NCBI GenBank assembly: GCA_947579665.1
Contig: OX388349.1
Location: 19,872,459-19,936,458 of the forward strand
DNA: 64,000 bases
Source of the DNA: Sympetrum striolatum
Taxonomy: Eukaryota > Arthropoda > Insecta > Odonata > Libellulidae
Reading direction: 5' to 3'
Shown here: positions 46,506-58,290 of the stretch, piece after piece
Numbering within the stretch: position 1 is the first letter of the stretch
How the letters are laid out: every line of letters starts with the position of its first letter
The notes under the pieces: model-generated
What the model was told of the DNA's origin: nothing
What the model saw: the letters and a program-made list of their open reading frames with translations, nothing else
The model's database searches: none
Program-made: the position numbers and the translations under genes

Positions 46506-48419
46506 CACTCGCAGGAAGGAGAGTGTAAAAAACCTGCGAAACCTACAGATAAAAAACTATATGTTGTGAAGAAGGAGAATAAAAAGAATTATGAAAGACA
46601 AGCAGAGAATACATAAAAAGTATGCAAAAGAGACAGGGGAAAAATACAAATTCACTAAAAGCAATAAAATCAAACAAAATATCTTCTCAAATGACACTAA
46701 ATCCAAATTACAAGAATTGTAGCTTAAAAAATAAAACACATAAGAATATTTCAAGAATAATAAAACGATTAAATTCATTTAGGTCGAGAATGAATAATAA
46801 TTCACTCGAGAATAAGCCGAGGGGGGCTTTTTCGGCATACAAAATGCTCTGAAAAATTCAGCTTATACACGAATACATACGGTTAATATATATATTAAAG
46901 AAAAGACGAGAGGGAGGGGCGTTTAAGTGGGTTAATGTCGATTCTCCTATCTCATTCCTATTTATGACTTCCTATTCTATTTAATGGTGTTTTAATCTAA
47001 CCGGAAATATTTTTACAAACCAATAAAATGTGGCCTTTTTATGTTCTCCTCTATGGATTATTTTACGACTTAGATAGTGACTAAATGTGTGAAGTGACCC
47101 ATGAAAAGCTCTATTCACACACTTCATACTGTTCTCCGCGAGCGCCTTTCGGCGTGTAGCGGGAGTTAAAGCTCTTCTAAACCCATCATCACATTCTACG
47201 CTCGCGTATCTTTCGCGCCTCGTGTGACTTTTTCAATCCTCCGTTCCTAGAATTCGGGCTTCCGAGAGACTTTCCCGCAGTTCTCAATGTGACAATTAAT
47301 TTTAGATACTCGGAAACCGAGGGCTGAGTTCCTAATCCAAGTATACCCTTCATGTCAATGGAGAAAGAAAATTTAGCCATTTTTCTATTCTCTCTTGCAC
47401 AAATTCACCCGTTACGCTTGAAGCTTAAAGTTTTGACCCTGTTTTGAGAATTTCCAACTATGTTTTGGCGACTTCTAAATGCATTCCTTGTTATCCAATA
47501 CTGACTCTGTATTTTGCAATAGTTAAGGAGTTTCGCAAGTTAAAAAAATACTACGGCAGTTAAATTTTAAGCCTTGCTTTTGCTAGCAGAAAATTATTTT
47601 TTTGTAATAATATCTGCCTCAACTTGGTATAAGTCGTTTTAAAAATTCATGCTTTCCGCTTGCAATACGTTATGAAAACAGGCTAAAAAGTAGTTCAAAC
47701 TTTTGGTGTTTACAACTCCTGCCTTCTAATGTAGAACATCGTTACTCCACAATAACGCTACATAAAATATCTAACTTATATCTAGAACGTGGAATAAAGA
47801 TTTTGAAGCTTGTGTTTCTGACAATTTGTTATAGTTTTGATTACGTTATTAGCAGACTAATTGTCCTGAGCTGTTGTCGGGGTCACATATCAACAGATAA
47901 CAATGGAAAACAACAATGAACGTCCTTTATAAAATTTTATACTTTTAAATTTAGATACATTTATTTTTAATTTCATCATACGAATCTGCGTGAAAACAAA
48001 AATTCCATGGGTTAAACTAAGAAGTAAAGTTTTCCTCATTTTTGAAATAGTATTTTTTTCATGGTTCCAGCGTCCAACTATAAATGCTTTCTTCCCAACG
48101 TTGGATCGTATTTCATCGAATTCTCGGAATAAGTGGAAAAGTTTTTTCGATCTTATTCGTGATATTGGAATGTTTCTTGGGGGAGATTAAGTGAGAAGGG
48201 GCCACTTTTATACTCCGCCTTCGGAAAATGTTAGTTACCTGCATGCGCAGCATTTTCCAGGCCAATTGAAATCTAATTTATTCTTCATTCCGATCAATAA
48301 AGCATTTTATAAAAAAGACGTTTTCTTAGAAAATATTTGAAAGCTTTTCTGTTACATTTATCGAATTAATATCCTCCATATCTTGATTTTCAATTTTCCT
48401 CTTGCGAACAGAGCAATCC
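46506..48419. other. No gene supported
   Basis: Opposed AT-driven frames at 46557-46852 are low-complexity. A higher-GC patch at 47110-47400 holds a 63-codon minus-strand frame, unrecognised. CAACAAT-type motifs occur near 47895-47920. Confidence 0.4.
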
Positions 48420-48610
48420 TAATAATAATAAGAATTTAATAATAATATTGACGATGATAACATAACTGGTAGTCATATTAACACTAAGAGTGTATTATAA
48501 TAGCAATTATAGTGGTCATAACAATGATGATGATCATAGCAACGAAAGTGATAATAAATATTATCGTAACTATAAAACTAATGAATATGATAAGTATAAG
48601 TATGCTGTTG
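48420..48610. repeat. AAT/GAT low-complexity tract
   Basis: Imperfect AATAAT, GATGAT and ATAGTGATAA runs fill about 190 bp. Confidence 0.6.
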
Positions 48611-48649
48611 TTAATAACAGTGATTAAAGAAATAAAAATATAATGCATT

Positions 48650-48715
48650 GTAGTGGGAATGAGGCTTATTAGTCAAGATGAGGAGTGAGGTAATTTGTCC
48701 TTGCTTACCCCCAGA
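48650..48715 (+). repeat. Dispersed core repeat, copy 7
   Basis: GTGGGAATGAGGCTTATTAG, then AAGATGAGGAGTGAGGTAA and TTGTCCTTGCTT. It lies 45 bp before the piggyBac-like element. Confidence 0.65.
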
Positions 48716-48759
48716 ATTTTATTAGTGGAAAATTTAGCTAGAACTGTATGCTGGACGCG

Positions 48760-49343
48760 TTAACCCTTCCTTGACGGTGCGGGGTACTGGAGGACCCCAA
48801 AATAGCTAAATTCAATAGAAAAGTTTTATTTTTAACCACATATGTTTCTTATTCCATGTATTCGTGCATCAATATTTCTTTTATATTATGTAATTGTAAG
48901 AAATTTGTTTCACATACTTATTTCCTAAATATCTTTAGTTTTTGAATGGGGTACCAAAGTACCCCGCACAGCCACTTTCGCTTGTATTGCTATACGCAAT
49001 GTCATGCCGTGCGATTGTGGCAATTCAGTCACCCTTTCTTACAGATTTTTCAATGGATGCATTATTTATTGAGTTGACAGTAATTATAACAGTAAATATA
49101 ATTAAAATAAAATAAGATTATTCAAATTTAGTTGTACTATACAATCTCATATTATAGTCAAAACTCTAATGCTACCTTCAAAGAAATGAAAGATAATCTC
49201 AACAAAATAATCAATAATGTATTTCTAAACATAATTACATAAAAGAAAAAAAAACTAATATTCGTGAAAAAAGCATTGGGGTACCCGAGTACCCCGCAAA
49301 GCTGTTTTTGGAAGTTTTCTAGGCACAGTCAAGAAAGGGTTAA
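48760..49343. mobile_element. piggyBac-like non-autonomous element with TTAA duplication
   Basis: TTAA at 48760-48763 and 49340-49343 bounds a 576-bp element. The left end is CCCTTCCTTGACGGTGC and the right end (reverse complement) CCCTTTCTTGACTGTGCC, giving terminal inverted repeats of about 17 bp with two mismatches. TTAA targets and CCC-starting ends are the rule for the piggyBac superfamily. Internally GGGGTACC..AGTACCCCGCA occurs at 48953-48976 and GGGGTACCCGAGTACCCCGC at 49280-49299, with a related GGGGTACTGGAGGACCCC at the left end, so the subterminal region is repeated. No transposase frame is present. Confidence 0.8.
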
Positions 49344-49589
49344 AACCGTCATTTGGCTGATCACCTTGCAAACAGAAAATTGAAAAATAACCACTTCTTT
49401 CTTTTTAGAACCTTTCGATAATTAATGCAAATATATTGGAATAGCTTCTTTGCCATTTGTGTTGCATTTAACTATAAAAATAAGTATTGATCGTATAAAA
49501 CGTTAAGTAACAGGTATGCTGATTTTTCTGTGTTTAAATTTAGTAAGTTTCGATGATACGAAAGTTAAAATATTGAAATTCGCCTCGAT
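49344..49589. other. No gene seen
   Basis: AT-rich, unassigned sequence leading into the second splice-site candidate. Confidence 0.4.
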
Positions 49590-49630
49590 ATCTTTCTAAC
49601 ACATTTTTCTCTCTTTACAGGTATGTTCCA
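49590..49630 (+). other. Candidate recursive splice site (ratchet point) 2
   Basis: TTTCTAAC (49593-49600, CTAAC branch consensus) is followed by a 13-base pyrimidine-rich run and CTCTCTTTACAG|GTATGT, junction after 49620. Branch site, pyrimidine tract, acceptor and a good donor are directly juxtaposed with no exon between. Of the two candidates this has the better 3' splice site. Same strand and class as the site at 24849. Confidence 0.65.
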
Positions 49631-49639
49631 TATGTGTAG

Positions 49640-51299
49640 CTTTATGCAGAGTTTACCGAGTACAGTTGAAGTGAGTACACTCGTTCTTCTCCGAGGTATT
49701 CGTAATTACTTCATTAAAATAATATTTATCCATCTGCTTATACATCTCTTTTGATTTTTCTTGCTGAATCTTCCCAACACGGATCTCCTCGCTATTCGTA
49801 TACATCCCTTAGCATCAGCATCGTTAATTTTTATAACGCTCTTCCATAATATCCTAGAGAACCTCTTTCTGTTTAGTCATATATACCCTTATACATTCCC
49901 TTTTATCCTTTACAATATCCGTTCTATTCAGAATACCCTTTGCAAGATTTATCCAGCTTATCTGAGGTCTTCTTTTAAGACCAATATATATTCATCGTTT
50001 ATCGTCTTTTAGTTCTGTGATCTTTTTATACATAATTATATGAAAACACAATGTATTTAAGTTTCCGCAATACTTTCATGCAGTCAACAGCATCTTCAAC
50101 GGATAAGTGATGTATTGAAGAGTACATGAAATTCTCATAAATATGAACTAAAAATGGAAGCTAGATCATCAAAACAAGAACATATTTACCTCTGTCGTAA
50201 ATCCTCAGAATATTGAGGTACTTTACGAGCGAAAGATACGTTGCAATTCCGCTTAGCGGACTTAAACATCCACCCAATTGTTTGGTGGAGCTTGTTTCTA
50301 GGTACTGTAAGATCATTTTAATTCTGTGAGTGTCTCGGTAAGAGAAACTTAAGTTGCGAGAGCTATTAAGGGAAAGAAACCTGACGATCAAGATGGACGG
50401 GGAAAAACTGGAGCAGGTAGACCGATTCGGGTAGTTTTCCTTCTAAGGGTGGGAGTGTGAGAAAGGAAAGAAGAGGATAACAGCTGAAGAGGGGAAGTGA
50501 TGACGAAGGTCCTTCGATAGGGTTTGAGGGAAAGATGGGTGGAATCCCTAAGGCTTTGTTGCGAGGGTGGGAAAGTATAGGTAACAATTGAAGCAGGAAG
50601 ATAAAAATTGAAATATGTGGAACAACTTCCGTACGTGATTCTTGTTTCAACGTGGAATTGTAGGTACACAATTGAGGTTAGGAGACTAGCAGTATCTAAG
50701 GGAACTTTCACGATGCGAAAAGTGCCGATCTTGAAGGGTCTTGTAAAACATATCTGGAAAAGACTTATCTAGCAAAACGCGTTCACTTCCTGGAACAAAA
50801 ATTATTATAAGTATTAAATCATAATGCGTCTCAATCCCATTTATTTGTAATGGAGAGTAATACAGATGCCATCATCATCTGCTTACTGTATTTTTACCAA
50901 GCAATTCAGCATTATTACTGCGATCTGTAACAAATTATTTTGAAATTTTTTGATTTGATAAATAATTTTAATTTGATATTTTGTTTGTTATTTTTAATTA
51001 GTATGGGGTTTATGACGAATTGTTGAATAACATAAAATTAAACATCCTCACTAATGATGGGAGAATAAGAGGAATTTTATGCCAAGAAAGCTAGTGCAAC
51101 TTCTTTTAAAATACATCTTTATAGAATTTGAATAAAATATAATAATCTGCATAAAAAACTTCATCTTTATAAGACTAAAAAGTCATAAGACGTAAGAATG
51201 TAGTAGAATCTTTGTTTAACTTTCAAATGTGTTAATTATTTCATCTAGTAATTTATTAAAATAATTTTAGTCATAATTTTTACTTTCTCCTTATACGTA
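49640..51299. other. No gene supported
   Basis: Frames at 49761-50012 and, on the minus strand, 50161-50711 (up to 107 codons) mirror a purine-rich tract and show no domain. Confidence 0.4.
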
Positions 51300-51930
51300 G
51301 TATAGAAAAAGTATTGCATTCGCAAAAAAATTCGACCTCCAGATTTTGACGGAAAGAGATGTTTTGGGGCCCATAGAGCTCATTTTCGCTATTTTCCCGA
51401 ACATGTCTGTCTGTGAGTCTGTGTGTCTGTCTGTGGTAAAAAAGTTTGTGTGCGCTCTATCTTAAAAAGTAATCATCCGATCATTTCCAAACTTCATATT
51501 TAGTATTTTCCTAACAATGCCAAGAGTTGATTAGTTTTTGATGAATATCTCTTAAACGGAAGTACCGGTTAAACCGGAACAAAATTTTGTTTCTTTAATA
51601 TCTCCGTCCGAATGCAATGTAGGTATATACAGTTACACACAAAAGTTATGGATAATGTACTTTATTACAACTTTTGTATGAAACATGTTTTCGTAACACT
51701 GATTGTTTAGGAGTTATTCTTGAATAATGGTTAACCGGAAGTTGTTCTTTATCCAGAAATGGAGGTTTTTCATACATATCTCTGTCAGAATGCAATGTAG
51801 GTATATACAATTATGAACAAAAGTTATTGATAATGTTTTTACTACAAAGGTTGTATGAAACATTCTCCTGTAACACTCATTGTTTTGGAGTTATTTATAT
51901 ATTACCGGCATAGGCTTCTGTTTTCAATAA
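51300..51930 (+). repeat. Repeat with TGTC microsatellite and ~178-bp diverged tandem units
   Basis: It starts with GTATTGCATTCGCAAAAAAA and CGACCTCCAGATTTTGACGG, then a TGTCTGTCTGTG tract (51405-51436). Two diverged units follow, each with GAATGCAATGTAGGTATATA at 51610 and 51789, followed by AAAAGTTAT.GATAATGT, TTGTATGAAACAT and GT(G/T)TTGGAGTTATT-like phrases. A third, shorter copy of the ACCGG phrase lies before and after. Likely a DNA-transposon-derived repeat; I cannot name it. Confidence 0.6.
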
Positions 51931-52919
51931 ATACGGAGATAGTCATGTGTTAGCCACATCAGATTTCTTTTTTGAGTTTACCTTATAATTGTGATATTAT
52001 ATATGGTGGACATTGAACATGATAGAATAATAATGTAAACAATGTTCCACACATAAGCTCATGCGCTACAGCAATGCTCTCTCAACTTGACGATGGTCTC
52101 ACGAACGCCCAAATTCCGCATGCGGCAAAATGGTTCATATACGGCCTTCCGTTGATGAAAGGTTCCTTTTGCTGCATAGGTGCAAAATGGACCGGAGAAA
52201 AGGAGGACGGTGTAAGATTGGAGGCCCTTGAGATGCAAGGGAAAGAATGGAGAAAGTAGGTTGATTTGAGGGAAAGAGGGAGGGTTGCAATTAGGAGGGA
52301 AAGGGGTTGGAGAGTCAAAAGAGAAGGTATTATGGGAGGATTTCTTAAGAATGATGCCTCGGCTAACGAGGGAACCCGACGACGAAATATTCGGCCAACG
52401 AAGATTTTTTGTTAGTGTAGTTTGTGGAAATGTTTTGGAGAATCCTAACTGGTGTGTCGGGATTAGCTCTAAGTGTACCGCGTTATATTAGAGGACAATC
52501 AATGCATTCTAAAAATATTGCATCGTATAAATTCTACCATATTCGGCCGAACTTTGTGGAAGGACATTCTGAAGTTATAGAAAATAAGAACACCATAAAC
52601 TTCCGCACTATCTATGTATTATATAACTTCATTTTGAGTCGTATTTATTTTTTATTTGGATGAACCTTTCAACGAGAAATCATAATTAAAGTACTTAAAT
52701 ATTGTAATTTGTACTTGGTATTTGTTTTTCTTTAATATTAGTTTGTATTTAAATTTAGAAATGTAGGGATTTTGCTTGCCACAAAGTTTGAGCTACTGCG
52801 TACGTATGCTGTGAAAAAAAGGTTCAAAGCTTCAAAGAATGTTCGCATATGTTTGTTTGCCTGCGTTAATTCATAAATTACGAAGGATCCGGATAGTATA
52901 AGATGAGCTAATATGAAAA
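51931..52919. other. No gene supported
   Basis: Frames of 61-79 codons at 52074-52663 on both strands are unrecognised. Confidence 0.4.
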
Positions 52920-52997
52920 TTATTTAGGTAGTTTGGTGTTTCACACCCCCTGCCAAACGCTTTATAGCGGCTCGCGGGATATTAATGTAAATGTAAA
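52920..52997 (+). mobile_element. Possible LINE 3' end
   Basis: TAGTTTGGTGTTTCACACCC, CCTGCCAAACGCTTTATAGC and GGCTCGCGGGATATTAATGT end in a short AATGTAAATGTA tail. From memory this type of ending ('cacacccctgcc...gcggg.tat.aatgta') occurs at retroelement 3' ends in arthropods. No coding part is attached and no second copy is in the window. Confidence 0.3.
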
Positions 52998-54183
52998 AAG
53001 GAAAACTTTTACTGAACATATTACTTACTCAGAAAATAAATGGTTTGCTTTAATGTCTAAGTGTGTTTAAAGATTCAGTAACTCATAAATATAAAATTTC
53101 TACCCGCGAATGTAATTCTAGATTTAAATTAAGAATTATTCTTTAGTCGAGGTGTGGCTAATTGAAAGCCGGATGCAAGGAAGAGCCAACACAATGGAGA
53201 AGGGAAGATTGGTTAAGGAGAAATAAAGGGAGTTAAGTGTGGGAATCCAAGGGGCCTTGGGCAGTGGCAGATGTCCCCAGCATCTAATGTTTTCCGAGGA
53301 ATTTCTTTTCCGTGGATGACCGCAGCACGCCTCTTCAGCGCGAAGTTAAGAGGTCACGGCCGTGGACAAGGGGTCACGGTGTCGGATTGCGATCCGAGTG
53401 AGCGCGCCTTCATATCGATTGCTGGGAATCGATTGTGCCCTGGGATGGGCGTTGGTCCGCGCCTACGCAACACTTATTTACTCCGATGGACATTTCCATG
53501 ATTATCTACATTTTTACGCCCTCCAAATCTGGCGTGACAGTGCCTGGGCGTGAAGCAGTGGAGTGCGGTGTGGTTCGGGCTGCCCCTGGAATTTTCGTCC
53601 ATTGGTGGGGTTGCCGTATCTCGGTGGCACGAAACCAGGAAAAAACGTGTTTTTACGGGAGTAGAGCCTGAGAATTGTCTCAAAACTAAATTGTTCTATA
53701 AACATTGTCCAAAACTCAAATACAAAATTAGTATCAACTAATTTTATTCCAGAAGGTTATTAAAAATATACAGTTGGATATTCGATCGTAATTCAACATT
53801 TTTATTAAAACATAAAAACTGCTGTGCTTGGAAACTTCTCTTTTTATATAAAGTTTGTATAATTCGTGATTTTCTTTTCCTAACTTTTCTTCAAACGATG
53901 ACAAAACGTAATCTAAAACACATTGAAACCTAGACAGTACTACTCTTAACAGAATATGCCATACCTATCGATTTGCGTTAGTTTGACTCGTTTCCAATTG
54001 TCTTTGGGTTATTTCTCCATTTTAAAGATTAACAAAAAGAACGATCCTAACTTTACTATAGAATACGTTTTAATGTACGACTATGGTTTTGACCTTTTGA
54101 GTTATAAACGGGTGAAATATCATCCTTTATTAAAAATATTCTTAAAAATTCAAATCTGAAGACAGAGCGTTCAAAAAGTTCAC
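52998..54183. other. No gene supported; GC-rich block
   Basis: A higher-GC block (53230-53660) gives overlapping frames of 63-78 codons on both strands, with no domain recognised. Confidence 0.4.
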
Positions 54184-54465
54184 TCACCATTGGAAGTTAT
54201 TTTTAGATCTCGCTGCCGCACGCGTGAGGTCATACAGATTTTTCATTGTTGTACACGTGAAGCAATAATCCGCAATGATATCGCTACGACAAAAAGCAGT
54301 CTTCATCATTTGACATTCCTGCCCATGTTCACGTTCCATCTTCAAGTTTCCTAGCGGTGCTAAGTAATTGATAATCACACATAAAAGTAAAGGCCCTAGT
54401 ACGCTACCCTGGGGGACTCCAAAGATCGCTTTGGAAAGATTCCCGGAAGATCTAATTTCATTCAC
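54184..54465 (-). pseudogene. LINE reverse-transcriptase palm fragment
   Basis: The 93-codon minus-strand frame reads NLSKAIFGVPQGSVLGPLLL then CVIINYLAPLG. GVPQGSVLGPLL is the nearly invariant motif of non-LTR retrotransposon RTs, followed in intact enzymes by 'f.iyiNDl', here degraded to CVIINYL. The catalytic F/YADD box that should follow within ~30 residues is absent, so the copy is truncated or rearranged. The rest of the frame is unrelated to the RT pattern. Confidence 0.8.
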
Positions 54466-57400
54466 GGAAATTTAGTTTTTATAACTCATTGTCATGCGCG
54501 TGACTTGGGCAAAAATGTCTATTATTATAGATGCTTGCTAGTATAATGCACTGCTATCGGTTTTGTGGTAGTTGGATGCTATTCCAGATCCAGCTTTATT
54601 CCAGAAATTCCAAGATAGTCCCTGTTAAAACCGATGATTGAATTTGTTTTAAGTTTCTTTCCAACTTTTTCAACTTCCATTATGTATTTTTATTGATATT
54701 TATTACAATTCTGGAGATTCGGAATGCATAATTTCAATTCCTTTGCCCCTAAATTTAGGGTAGGTTATAACTTATTCCTGATATTTACCCTCAACTTAAG
54801 TTTGGAAGCTCTAAAGCGTCGGAGCCCAAACTTGTTATCCATAGGGGGTGGGCTGAAAAGAACTTTCCTGGAAGGTCGGCGGGCCAAAGCTGTTCGGGTG
54901 TATTTCAAGAACATAATTTTCGAAAATTCTCTCCTTTTTGACTTTGCATTTCCTCGTCTTATCTATGAATTATTTCTTTGACTTTCAATTAGAGGAAGTA
55001 ATTAAATTTATGGTTCATACGTAGTCTAATTTAAAAAATACCTAGTAGTATTATTATCACTTATGATTTTTGACTTTCGTAATAAAGGCTTGATGAAAGT
55101 GTCAAACGAACCGAATAAACAAAATTTTTACCCAATTTTATCGAAATGAATTTGTTGTGCTATTTAAATGTAATTTTATATTATTATTATGCGGAGACAA
55201 AATTATTAGTTTTAAATAATGTTAATCTTTTGGATAGTATTTAGAGCTTCTTAGCCTCTTATTTTTATTTATTAATTAATATTACATAAAAAACAGCACA
55301 AAGCCAATTACAGTTGACGATCTTATGTTGCTGACACCTTTTAAACTTTCAAATTATTTCTTGCCGCCCTTTTGCTATGATAAGTAGTTTTTATTTCTCA
55401 TGGGTAATAGAATTTGAGCTCTCTGCTGAGGATAAATCCAATTCATTAGATATTTTAGGCTCAAAATGAGTCTGAGATCGGATTCAGACATCTGGGTAGC
55501 TTAACTCTTTTTAAAGTAGACCTCATATACTCGTTCATAAGATGTCCTTAAAGTAAAAAAGTTCTACGAAAAAATCTAAACCTGACATTTACACCTGGGA
55601 AGTATTGTGAATTCTCTTTTAAGAATTTATTTACTTTATAAATAGTGGATTTGTGTCTAACTTATCGCGGGAATGCAATGTATCCATTACACATTACAGT
55701 TTAATGATTCGTAATAGAGAAAGCTGGTCGAATTCCTAGTACCTAATGCTATATATGTATATACTTAATAACACGTCATTGTAATGTCCCGTATTTAATC
55801 AAACGAAAGTATTGTTAACTTAAAAGATTCTCATTAATATTTTGAAAATATAACTGTCTACTTTCTCATTCCTAATATCTGCAGAAGTACCTAGTGGACT
55901 TATTGTTAGATATTTAATTGAAAATCGTGATATCTAAAGATGAATATAATTCGTAAGTTAGTGCTAGTATACACGAGATTTACCCATGTATAGCGATTCA
56001 ATTACATTTTCTTAAAATATAGATATCTTTAAATTTTTTGAGCTCGATGGTTTCACGCAATAGGCGGTGAAACTCCATACCAATGAATAATGAAACTATT
56101 TGCCGTTTAACGCCCACGCCTAACCTTTAATCGCCCTAATTTTGTGTTGCAGTGCCGCTCTGCTGCATCCAGCATGACGCTGCCGCACCCTCGACCCTGA
56201 AAGCCGTCCTCTGAACTTTTACCTCTGCTCTCTTGTCATTGCATACCCTACTTACCCTAATGCGTTCGCACTCTCGTGGCACATATTCGCATCGACGGAA
56301 AATCCTTTATTTGAAAGACCTTCACGCCGTTGTCAATGGGCGTTGAAAATCCATGAACATTCATTTCTCACTGTCTCCTATATATCCTTCCCCACATACT
56401 CTCATTTATCCTTCTGTACCTTTTCACTTTTCTCTTTAATAATTTCTGTTAATCAAAGTCTATCAATTCTTATGCAAGGAATTTACCGGTTTAAAACCTA
56501 TGAAACTTTTGAAAATGGAGTAACTTCGGTAATTACTGTACTCATGGAATCGATACGCTATTTAGTGAAAGATAAAAGCACGGAATATAAGATTCTTGGA
56601 AATATTTTCTTCGTAATTTTTGATTGCATTGAAATTGCAAATGATAGAAACCGCTAATTTTACCACTTACCTAGGCTTCCGTACCAACGAATATTGCATC
56701 CTCCATGTCCACACCTCTCCTCTCATATTTTCCCTTAAAGGTTTCCCTTAATCTCATCATCCTCATTCTGTTTGCTATTTATACTTTTCTTTGTACTTGT
56801 GTACCTGAAGAAGATTCTTAACCTTTCATCAGTATTTTCATAACACGAACAGTCGTGCGTTGCATTCCATACAACAGATCGATTTTCGGCCAAAATTGGA
56901 AAATTAATTGAACTAATTATTATTTCTGAGTAGAATAATAAAAAGTGAAATATAGTGGAATAATGTAAGAAGTAAACAACTTTTAGTAAAAATATTATTA
57001 TTCACCTTTATTTATTTACATGCGTTCAGAGAGTATTTTTAAAAAGCTAGATGTCTATTAGTTCCGAAACTGAAATGCGTCTAATAAAGTTTAAGACGAA
57101 ATAAGTGAAAAATTCCATGTAAACGTTATAACAAGCAAAAATAGAGTTCACCCACAAAAAACTTACCCAAGCGGTCGCGCGTTGAATGTGTTACAATACT
57201 TCACAGATTTGCTCGCTTTCTCAGTCGGTTTAAGACTGATGGAAGTTTAATGCTAGTGGAAGACCAGCCTTAAAAAGGAGCTTTTGAAGACTTTACAAGT
57301 TAACAGTAAGTGCAATGAAGGAATAGACCCGGGCTTGAGGTTCAAGGGACCACCCAGGTAGAAAATGGACCCGGAAAATCGTCTGTGTTGTGCAGAATAC

Positions 57401-57559
57401 AACGGCACGACTGACGGAGGGTTGAAAAACCAGTCATTAAAATCATTGTCATTAAAATTGTGTGGATAAAAATACCAAGTCTCGTTACTTCTGCGAATTA
57501 ATGTGGTGTATACACTGTACCCCAACTTTGCATGTAGATGTTAAATTTGAGCCTATCCC
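54466..57559. other. No gene supported
   Basis: Long AT-rich stretch. Frames of 85 codons (54724-54981) and 104 codons (56343-56657) are unrecognised. Confidence 0.4.
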
Positions 57560-58290
57560 GCGATTGGAGAACAGCCAAATGATTTGCAGATGCTGTTGGC
57601 TATAGCTGTAGTTTCAGAGGGGGCGAGCGTTGAGGATAAACGCTGCCAAAATGAAGGCCGTTCGACTGAGAGAATCAAATGATTCCAACCTGAACATCAA
57701 TGGATATTATCCGCAAAGGATGGATGATATGGTGTTCTTGGGTGAAATCTTTCCTCGAATTGAAGGGATGATATGGTGAAGTAGAATTGTGAAGATGTAT
57801 CAGTGGAATTTTATTGAGTAGTATATTGAATGTAAGTCGAAAGAGAAGTGTATTGGTTTATCAAGAAGTTAGCTTGCGTCCCCATTTTGTATGGTGGCTA
57901 AATTTGGGTTTATTCAGAGAAGCATGTTAGTAATCAGAATGCATTCGGATTATATGAGGAAAATGAAAGGCAAAGACAGGGTAGTGAATTATAAATGACT
58001 GGTTGATGAATGAGTTTGAACGGGAAGAAACGTTACGTGACCTATTTATGGAAGAGGTGATTTGCGTTGGCTCGAACATGAGGAAAAGGTGTATGGATGC
58101 AGAATGACTAATACGATGTTTGAGGGAAGCGTGAATGGTTCTAAAAGGGAAAAGAGGAGCGAGAAAAAGTCGAAAGTGACGAATGAGGGGCTGGAGAGAG
58201 ACGTAAATAGCATGAAGGATGGAGAGATTATTGAATGATTCAGAAGCGAAATGTGTTACCATGGATAAAAAAGCTTCGAGGATTATAAAT
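57560..58290 (+). pseudogene. LINE relic: RT palm end to C-terminal domain
   Basis: Degraded NDLQMLL near 57575 is followed by LRINAAKMKAVRL and MDDMVFLGEIFPR (57630-57758, one frame), matching the RT 'glriN.aKtk.m.l' and 'yLG' blocks. After stops and frame changes, VLVYQEVSLRP and ILYGG (about 57850-57895) match the 'l...v.P.LlYG.E.W' block. LRWLEHEEKVYGCRM and SVNGSKREKRSEKK, then LERDVNSMKDG (about 58060-58230) match the C-terminal 'RW.GHv.RM....G...G.R.rGRP' block. Order and spacing are right for one element, clearly dead. The reverse-strand 123-codon frame here is its antisense shadow. Confidence 0.8.
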
